Positions 14,224 through 19,826 of a DNA stretch of 19,826 nt are shown one piece after another. The DNA comes from CAYFSS01 sp964345975. Lineage in GTDB: Bacteria > Bacillota > Clostridia > Saccharofermentanales > Fastidiosipilaceae. Both the position numbers and the translations under genes were made by a program. The DNA lies in assembly GCA_964345975.1 (NCBI GenBank), contig CAYFSS010000026.1, positions 1 through 19,826 on the forward strand, written 5' to 3'. The stretch's first letter is position 1, and the number at the start of each line of letters is the position of its first letter. The notes under the pieces are model-generated. The model worked only from the letters and a program-made list of their open reading frames with translations, was not told the DNA's origin and did no database searches.

Positions 14224-15810
14224 TTATTTATCAAAATGTCCGACGACATCGTAGTCGAGCGCGTCCCACAAATTACCTTCGCCCACGAAGACGTGATAGC
14301 CACCGATCGTACGACGATGGACAATGTGTGAATTCAACGTCGCCAACACGTCTTCGGCCTCTACCAGTTCATGCTGCCTCAAGACCAGGATGAAGTCGTC
14401 CTTCGCCGCACTCTCCAAGTAGAATCGACCTTGCACCTGGTAATAATAGGGCTTTAGGTCACCCTCCTGAAACGTCACCGCACGTGTCTCAAGCCTATCG
14501 TCGGAGCTAAGTCTCAGGGTATGCGTGACCCAAAAATTTCCATAAATCGGCGTATCCTCAACATCCATGTCAAGGAGTGCATCCTGCAACGGAGCGAGCG
14601 CGTTATCATTCCATCCATCAAACGGCATTGCGTAGATCTGTCCCGCTTGGATTAAGGTGAAGACTCCTAGGAAGAGGGCTAAGAACGTCTTCACCGTGAA
14701 TTTTTCCTTCGCTCTTTGCGCCAAATACCCTAGCCCCACAAAAGCCCCCACGATCACCACCGGCGTCAGACGCCACGACGACGATCCGAGCTTGCCATAA
14801 ATCATCGTGAAGAGAATGATCGCCGTTAGGAAGGCGAGGGTATAGAGAGGTAGCGCTGTATCCTCATGTCTCCAACGTAAGAAAAGATAAATCGGTAGGC
14901 CACAAATAATGAGGACCAAGGCTAACCTGAAAACGAAGCTCAAACTATCGACACTGGCTAATGAAACATCTGCAGCCACCGTGGCATCAAACAACGTACG
15001 GATGTGACGAGGCAAGATCGACACGTTCTCCAACCACTTTGCTTCCTCAGAATAGGTCATGTACGCGGAAGCATATCCGGCAGAAACACCACCTCGCTCC
15101 AAAAACAGCTTAATTCCCAAGCCAATCGGTATGGTTAGACCTAATACATTGAGGTAGTAGATTCGCAGTCGTTTACGATCGATGAGGGTGATGGCCAAGA
15201 TCGCTGCTATGAGAGGGAAGTGAAACATCGAGATGCCTTGGAGTCCATTGATTGCTACACCGATGGAGAGCAAGATGAAGGGTATAAAGAATTTCTTTTC
15301 CATGAGATAGATGGCTAAGAAGAGGAATAAAACCGCTAAGGAGTAGTAGATGACGTGACCCCAGAAGATTTCACGCATCTTCACCGAGGCAGAGCACAAC
15401 ATCAATAGTGTCCCCACGGCAAAAGCGGTTCGCTTATGCGACAGTTCAAAGCTGCGAAAACCCAGCCAAGCTGCGAGGACAAATAACAGTAGGAAGATCA
15501 GGTTTGTGAGTTTATATGATGCCCATCCGTAGCCGAAGATGGCAAGGAGAGGAACGGCCCAAATGCTCGAACCAAAGGGGACATAACCGGCATATTTGAA
15601 GTCCGGATCCAAGGTCCGACCTGCTTCGAGGGTGGCCTCCGCCCAGAGGAGACTATCGGTGCTGTCCGAGTGGATCTCAGCGGCGCCTGCCCCCAAAATG
15701 AAGTAGATCACAGCAACCAGGGCCACAGCAAGATAGATGAAAGGAAGAGCGCGAAGAAGGATTACGTCTCGTCTTCTTCGTGGTACTCCTTCTCCGTATT
15801 GACGTTCCAC
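14224..15810 (-). CDS. Polytopic membrane protein, probable GT-C-type glycosyltransferase
   Basis: 528 residues from a GTG at 15810 that has AAGGAGG four to five bases upstream; the start lies 49 bases inside the FAD oxidoreductase gene, so translation is coupled. There are about 10-11 membrane segments, the first at residues 21-40. The first outside loop has HSDSTDSLLWAEATLEAGR, an acidic loop like that carrying the catalytic Asp in GT-C enzymes (PMT/ArnT-like). A soluble C-terminal domain of about 120 residues (from GQIYAMPFDGW) follows the last segment. GT-C enzymes transfer sugars from polyprenyl-phosphate donors on the outer face of the membrane. This is inference from topology and context (GtrA and a mutase-like enzyme upstream); the sequence is not a close match to a named member. 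Confidence 0.75.
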   Translation of the reverse strand: MERQYGEGVPRRRRDVILLRALPFIYLAVALVAVIYFILGAGAAEIHSDSTDSLLWAEATLEAGRTLDPDFKYAGYVPFGSSIWAVPLLAIFGYGWASYKLTNLIFLLLFVLAAWLGFRSFELSHKRTAFAVGTLLMLCSASVKMREIFWGHVIYYSLAVLFLFLAIYLMEKKFFIPFILLSIGVAINGLQGISMFHFPLIAAILAITLIDRKRLRIYYLNVLGLTIPIGLGIKLFLERGGVSAGYASAYMTYSEEAKWLENVSILPRHIRTLFDATVAADVSLASVDSLSFVFRLALVLIICGLPIYLFLRWRHEDTALPLYTLAFLTAIILFTMIYGKLGSSSWRLTPVVIVGAFVGLGYLAQRAKEKFTVKTFLALFLGVFTLIQAGQIYAMPFDGWNDNALAPLQDALLDMDVEDTPIYGNFWVTHTLRLSSDDRLETRAVTFQEGDLKPYYYQVQGRFYLESAAKDDFILVLRQHELVEAEDVLATLNSHIVHRRTIGGYHVFVGEGNLWDALDYDVVGHFDK

Positions 15811-17300
15811 ATTGCCTCCTTCTCACATCGGCCAAGGAGAGCATCGACTCCCCTGAAAGCTGTGAGGACCGAGTGGTCCATATTGTTGTACCTATGCTGC
15901 CCGTTACGACCGATGCAGTATAGCCCTTCGATCCCGTTCAGGTAAATCTGTAGTTGAGGGAAGTCGCTGTAAGTACCAAAGTAGGCGGGGTAGGCTTTTT
16001 TGACATGGATGCGTACGGCATCCAGCACCTTATCAGGTTTGATAATCCCGATGTGGGCAAGCTCTCGGATCGCAAAAGCAATGAAGTCTTCGTCGGACAT
16101 GTTCCACTGCTCGTCGCCCTCATTGCAGAAGTATTCGAGGCCGATGAAGGTCGTCTCTTTGGGATCTTTGACCATATAGGGTGACCAGTTATTGAAGATT
16201 TGGAGGCGACCGAGGCTCACATCGCGCTCTTGGATATAGATCCAGTTATCCGGGACACCGCCATGCATCGTAGGAATGCCGCTTTCGTTGGGGAGCTCGA
16301 GTTCCTCGAGAAGAAGCCCCACGGTCATGAAGTCGCGGTAAGGAAGTTCGCGTGCGATCGATTGGAGATCACCGGGGACCGCCTCGCCCATCGCTTGAAC
16401 CAGATCTTTGACAGGCATCGTGGAAAAGATTGCATCGGCAGGCCACTCACGGGTTGTTGAGCGAACAGCCTTGATCTTCCCTTGTTCGATGTTCACGGCC
16501 GTGACTTCTTCCCCGAAATGGATGATTGCACCCAGTTTCTCGACCTCACGAGCTAGTTGTTCCCAGAGCTGGCCCGGACCGCGCTTAGGGTAATAGAACT
16601 GCTCAATGAGGGACGTTTCAACGTCTCCGTCTTTCTTGCGGAAAGGTTTGGCAATAGCGGTTCCGATGGCTTTCATGAGGGATAAGCCCTTGACACGTTG
16701 GGCCCCCCAGTCCGCTGATATTTGTGAGGGGTGGCGGCCCCAGACTTTCTCCGTATACCCTTCAAAGAACATGTTATAGAGCGGGCGCCCGAAGCGATTT
16801 ATGTAGAAGTTTTCGAGATTATCTTCAGGGAGTTTACGGACGATGGAGGTGAGATATCCAATCCCGGAACTGAAAGTATTTGCCAAGCCCATATTGATGA
16901 AGGTTTGCGGCTTGATCTGAATGGGATAATCAAAGAATTTTCTGAGGTAGTAGATCCTTGAAACACGATCACGGAGAAGCATGACGCGTTCTTCTCTTTC
17001 TGGATCCGGCCCCCCTTCGGCCCAATCTTTCACGATGCCGAGAATCTTGTCGTCCGTGGAGGGTTTACCTTGGACCGGAAGCAGGTTGCGCCAGAAATCC
17101 ATGACTTCCTCACTCTTCGAGAAGAAGCGATGCCCCCCCAAATCCATGCGATTACCGTTATATTCTATGGTCTGAGAAATGCCGCCGATGGCTTGGCTGG
17201 CCTCCAGGACGTGGACCTCATACCCATCGCTTGCTTGGAGAAGTCGATAGGCGGCAGATAGACCTGCCGGTCCTGCCCCTATGATGATGGCTTGCTTCAT
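15762..17300 (-). CDS. FAD-dependent oxidoreductase, UDP-galactopyranose-mutase/protoporphyrinogen-oxidase-like
   Basis: 512 residues from the ATG at 17300, with a GAGAGGG site upstream. The N-terminal dinucleotide fold is clear (IIIGAGPAGLSAAYRL, residues 5-20) and is followed by GISQTIEYNGNRMDLGGHRFFSKS, the GGHRFF signature of this amine-oxidase/mutase-like group. In the middle is a Tyr/Phe/Trp-rich segment (RPLYNMFFEGYTEKVWG), and near the C-terminus a flavin-binding LYCIGRNGQHRYNNMDHS. Members with this architecture are found in polysaccharide and glycolipid clusters next to GtrA and membrane glycosyltransferases; their reaction is mostly unproven, with UDP-galactopyranose mutase the nearest characterised relative. 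The last 49 bases overlap the glycosyltransferase start. The sequence between it and GtrA is a decamer repeat array. Confidence 0.85.
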   Translation of the reverse strand: MKQAIIIGAGPAGLSAAYRLLQASDGYEVHVLEASQAIGGISQTIEYNGNRMDLGGHRFFSKSEEVMDFWRNLLPVQGKPSTDDKILGIVKDWAEGGPDPEREERVMLLRDRVSRIYYLRKFFDYPIQIKPQTFINMGLANTFSSGIGYLTSIVRKLPEDNLENFYINRFGRPLYNMFFEGYTEKVWGRHPSQISADWGAQRVKGLSLMKAIGTAIAKPFRKKDGDVETSLIEQFYYPKRGPGQLWEQLAREVEKLGAIIHFGEEVTAVNIEQGKIKAVRSTTREWPADAIFSTMPVKDLVQAMGEAVPGDLQSIARELPYRDFMTVGLLLEELELPNESGIPTMHGGVPDNWIYIQERDVSLGRLQIFNNWSPYMVKDPKETTFIGLEYFCNEGDEQWNMSDEDFIAFAIRELAHIGIIKPDKVLDAVRIHVKKAYPAYFGTYSDFPQLQIYLNGIEGLYCIGRNGQHRYNNMDHSVLTAFRGVDALLGRCEKEAMWNVNTEKEYHEEDET

Positions 17301-17360
17301 GGCTTTTACCCTCTCTTGTGCCGATTAGACCAGCGTATTAACGATTAAGGCTATTCCCTC

Positions 17361-17480
17361 GTGCTATTTCGTGCTGTTTCGTGCTAGTCCGTGCTATTGC
17401 ACGCTAGTCCATGCTAGTCCGCGCTATCACCACGCTAGTCCATGCTATTCGTGCTATCCCACACTATCCCGTACTATTCA
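17361..17480. repeat. Degenerate 10-bp tandem repeat array, about 12 copies
   Basis: Units follow (g/a)(t/c)gctaNtcc: gtgctatttc, gtgctgtttc, gtgctagtcc, gtgctattgc, acgctagtcc, atgctagtcc and so on, in almost strict 10-base register, with one 11-base and one 9-base unit that cancel. The array runs into the stop codon and last residues of the GtrA gene; its CTA words supply the TAG stop on the minus strand. Confidence 0.85.
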
Positions 17481-17941
17481 CCGTAAATGAGCCATTTCCT
17501 AGCACCAAAATTCCAAACCAGGACCATCGCTGCGACCACGATCTTTACCGCGAGATACGCATACGACTGATCGCCAACCAAGCTCACACCCAGATGCATA
17601 CCTAGTTCGGTCAGACCCAAACCAATGAGCCCTATGATCGTAAAAAGCACAAAACCGCGCCTACTACGCCCCCTGGCTTGCTGCTCTTTCCGGCGAAAAA
17701 CCCAAGCATTGGATAAGACATAATTTGCAAGTAAACCCACGATGAACCCCAAGGCGGCACTGAGGGTAAGATCAACGCTCGGGTCAAGATGTGTGAATAG
17801 AACTTCTCGGCCCAGCAACAGACCTAACATATCCACGACAAAGGAAAGACCGCCTACCACGACATACCGCATGAATTCAGCGAATTTATCTTTTGGATCT
17901 TGGATCGGACTCACCTGCCTTTCCAAACCATCATACTCCAC
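17474..17941 (-). CDS. GtrA-family membrane protein
   Basis: 155 residues in the longest form, starting at a GTG (17941); no convincing ribosome binding site is seen, and a GTG nine codons later is possible. Four membrane segments are clear: YVVVGGLSFVVDMLGLLL, LGFIVGLLANYVLSNAWVF, FVLFTIIGLIGLGLTELGM and LAVKIVVAAMVLVWNFGARKW. The FxRYxxVGG start, the NYxLxxxWVF core and the C-terminal NFxxRKWxxY are the GtrA/DPMS family hallmarks. GtrA proteins are thought to help flip or position undecaprenyl-phosphate-linked sugars for surface glycosylation. It lies upstream of the FAD oxidoreductase and membrane glycosyltransferase on the same strand. Confidence 0.88.
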   Translation of the reverse strand: MEYDGLERQVSPIQDPKDKFAEFMRYVVVGGLSFVVDMLGLLLGREVLFTHLDPSVDLTLSAALGFIVGLLANYVLSNAWVFRRKEQQARGRSRRGFVLFTIIGLIGLGLTELGMHLGVSLVGDQSYAYLAVKIVVAAMVLVWNFGARKWLIYGE

Positions 17942-18004
17942 TCGTTTCGACGTTTAATGAAGACCTCGTAAATGCGTTGCTATTTAGAAAATTCAAGAGC
18001 AGCG

Positions 18005-19654
18005 TTAGGATTCTTGTGCCCACGTTTCAAGCGTTGTGACATCGATCTTCCCTATAGCTGTCTTGGGAAGTTCTTCGTAGTGGCGATAACGAACCGGTCG
18101 TGCATGATGCATGAGATTTTCTTTTGCGTAGGCTTGGAGCTTCTCGACGAGTGCATCCCAGTCTTGGTGTTCTTGTTCCGGGACAATCGCAGCTTCCACT
18201 TCCTGCTGCTTATAAGGATGCGGTACGGCATAACATGTCACTTGTGCAACCCCTGCGACCTGTTCGAGGAGCGCTTCGATTTCAATTGGGAAGACCGATA
18301 TCCCTGAGACCTTGATCAGTCGTTTAAGGCGGCCATGGAGTTTGAGATAGCCGTCTTCAAAAGATGCTAAATCTCCCGTCTTGACCCATCGCCTGCCTTC
18401 TGCATCTTCAACGATGATCTCTCGGGTGGTTGCCTCATCGTTTAGATACCCGATCATGACGGTAGGTCCCGTGACATAGAGTTCTCCGACCCCTTTTTCA
18501 TCAGGTTCGGGGATCGAAAATTCATGATACGGGATAGGTTTTCCAACGGTTCCTGATCTATCGTCTTCTCGTGGATTCACCGCAATGGCTGTGACCGTTT
18601 CTGTGAGACCATACCCTTCACGAAGTGTGATTCCCGCTCCATGGTTCCTGAAGTACTGATCCATTTTCTGCTTTAGTTCAGGTCTGAGGTGATCTCCCCC
18701 ACAAAAAGCCGCTACCAAATACGACAAGTCTCCAACATCATCCATTTGCAGCAAAGCCTCGTAGACTGTCGGCACAGCGCAGAGGAGTTCGGGTTTGTCA
18801 TCGCGCAAGATTTCGGCCATGGCTTCAGCACTGAACTTCGGCACGAGGATGCTGGTCATACCGTTGATGAGCATGGTATGAAGCTGCATGCAAAGCCCAA
18901 AGCCATGGAAGAACGGCAACATGGCAAGCATCTTGAGGCCTCGTAAGTCTGCAGTCCCCATGAATGCCGGAGCCTGTTCTCCCAGCGCATTGAAGTTCTG
19001 ACTCGACAGTTCGATGATCTTCGCTCGGCCCGTGGTCCCTCCGGAACTCAAGTACACGGCCGGTTCATGAGGATCCATCGGAGGTAGATCCGGAGCCGGG
19101 AGAGATTCTTTAGCCAAGCGTGCATAGAAATGAGCATCTCTCAATTTAGGACTTGGTTTGAAGCCGGTGAGAAAGCGTTCGATCCCGACGAGATAATCTC
19201 GAGCTTCGCAGAGGATCACCTGATAGCCGGAATCTTCTAAGAGCTCTCGATGTCTTGGGACGAGGGGGGCAAAGAGGAAGACGGTCTTACTGCCGGTCTG
19301 TTCCATATTCCGCTCGAGTTCTTTGGTCACTGTGAGCGGATGGACGGGGTGCACGATGATGCCCTGGGCATTGGCGGCATAGAAGATGACAGGGAAATGA
19401 GGGATGTTTGGGAGCACGAGGGTGATGACATCGCCTTTGCGGAGGCCCAGGCGATGGAGAATAGAGCGCCAGGCTTCGATCTGTTCGAGCAAGTTTTGAT
19501 TCGATAGCTTGAGTTTGCGGAAGCGGATGGCTTCGAGGCCGGGTTCTGCGCGAAGGGCATCGCTCACTCTGTCATAGAGGGATAGGGCCGGGGCGGGCTT
19601 TTTGGTGTAAAGCCATGCATCGTGGCGAAGGGTCTCAGTTAATAACTGATCCAT
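18005..19654 (-). CDS. AMP-forming acyl-CoA synthetase / ligase (ANL superfamily)
   Basis: 549 residues from the ATG at 19654, chosen for its AGGAG site 5 bases upstream; an in-frame ATG 11 codons earlier lacks one. Core motifs are in order: phosphate loop SSGGTTGRAK (residues 203-212, with Arg-Ala where Lys follows a Pro in most members), GYGLTET (about 347), KTGD (about 425), GRLKRLIKVSGISVFPIEIE, and PKTAIGKID, whose Lys is the adenylation catalytic residue. The enzyme activates a carboxylic acid as acyl-AMP and usually passes it to CoA. Chain length cannot be read from the sequence; overall similarity is to medium- or long-chain fatty acyl-CoA ligases. The GtrA gene starts 63 bases downstream, so it may share the transcript. 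Confidence 0.9.
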   Translation of the reverse strand: MDQLLTETLRHDAWLYTKKPAPALSLYDRVSDALRAEPGLEAIRFRKLKLSNQNLLEQIEAWRSILHRLGLRKGDVITLVLPNIPHFPVIFYAANAQGIIVHPVHPLTVTKELERNMEQTGSKTVFLFAPLVPRHRELLEDSGYQVILCEARDYLVGIERFLTGFKPSPKLRDAHFYARLAKESLPAPDLPPMDPHEPAVYLSSGGTTGRAKIIELSSQNFNALGEQAPAFMGTADLRGLKMLAMLPFFHGFGLCMQLHTMLINGMTSILVPKFSAEAMAEILRDDKPELLCAVPTVYEALLQMDDVGDLSYLVAAFCGGDHLRPELKQKMDQYFRNHGAGITLREGYGLTETVTAIAVNPREDDRSGTVGKPIPYHEFSIPEPDEKGVGELYVTGPTVMIGYLNDEATTREIIVEDAEGRRWVKTGDLASFEDGYLKLHGRLKRLIKVSGISVFPIEIEALLEQVAGVAQVTCYAVPHPYKQQEVEAAIVPEQEHQDWDALVEKLQAYAKENLMHHARPVRYRHYEELPKTAIGKIDVTTLETWAQES

Positions 19655-19705
19655 AAAAGCTCCTAACTGCTTAGCTTTGCATCGCATAAACTTATGATTT
19701 ATCGA

Positions 19706-19711
19706 TTATAG
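19706..19711 (-). promoter_or_regulatory. Possible -10 box for the acyl-CoA synthetase gene
   Basis: TATAAT on the minus strand, about 50 bases before the ATG. No good -35 stands at the expected distance, so support is weak. Confidence 0.35.
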
Positions 19712-19780
19712 CTGAGGATAATTGAAAGTTCGCTTGGGTTTGACGCAAGCCTCATCGGAGCCGCATTGAAAAAACGTCGT

Positions 19781-19812
19781 GGACAAGTCGACAAGTAAGA
19801 AAATGGACAAGT
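19781..19812. repeat. Three copies of gacaagt near the window end
   Basis: ggacaagtc, gacaagtaa and ggacaagtg occur within 32 bases of non-coding sequence; the array may continue beyond the window. Confidence 0.5.
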
Positions 19813-19826
19813 GAGCAAAATACTCT

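Noticed and set aside
17361..17480. Decamer array considered as a CRISPR array or integration site.
   Set aside because: Units are 10 bp with no spacers and no cas genes; there is no tRNA or integrase nearby.

Overview
This window looks like a scaffold piece from a Gram-positive, Bacillota-like (probably clostridial) bacterium of medium GC. The signs are strong AAGGAGG-type ribosome binding sites, consensus sigma-70/A promoters, a CCA-encoding tRNA, the protein families present and the absence of outer-membrane genes. This placement is inference; there is no rRNA or marker gene. A run of exactly 100 Ns (9916-10015) marks an assembly gap.

Layout. (1) 1-1110 (+) is the 3' part of a Gfo/Idh/MocA oxidoreductase that enters from the left. 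A terminator separates it from a convergent, broken amidohydrolase locus (1279-2852, -) that looks like the 5' end of one amidohydrolase joined out of frame to the body of another. (2) 2853-5900 is a scarred accessory stretch: about 770 bp without a gene, a DUF559-like nuclease-fold gene (3627-4604, -), a decayed ABC ATPase 3' end (4637-4785, +), a secreted protein ORF (4993-5343, +) and a second 5'-truncated ABC ATPase (5303-5782, +). (3) 5876-6036 is a tRNA-Arg(CCG) unit with promoter and terminator. (4) 6390-10068 (-) is a compact four-gene ABC-transporter-like operon with overlapping ends. Its genes carry different in-frame tandem repeats, and the ATPase gene is frameshifted inside one. 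(5) 10191-11531 (+) is an exodeoxyribonuclease III - cytidine deaminase operon with promoter and terminator. (6) 11626-12996 (+) is an exported two-domain protein whose signal peptide is interrupted by an in-frame TAA at codon 3. (7) 13171-14130 (-) is a 3-hydroxyacyl-CoA dehydrogenase. (8) 14224-17941 (-) is a probable envelope-glycosylation cluster: a GT-C-like membrane protein, a UDP-galactopyranose-mutase-like FAD oxidoreductase and a GtrA flippase-like protein. (9) 18005-19654 (-) is an AMP-forming acyl-CoA synthetase.

The clearest unusual theme is not a new enzyme system. It is a set of short, unrelated tandem repeats (periods 9, 10, 12, about 17, 18 bp) inside coding sequences, at gene ends and in intergenic gaps, together with several broken or chimeric genes. 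Either this genome produces minisatellites and small rearrangements unusually often, with possible phase-variation effects on the ABC operon, or part of this is assembly error at repeats. Read-level checks would separate the two.
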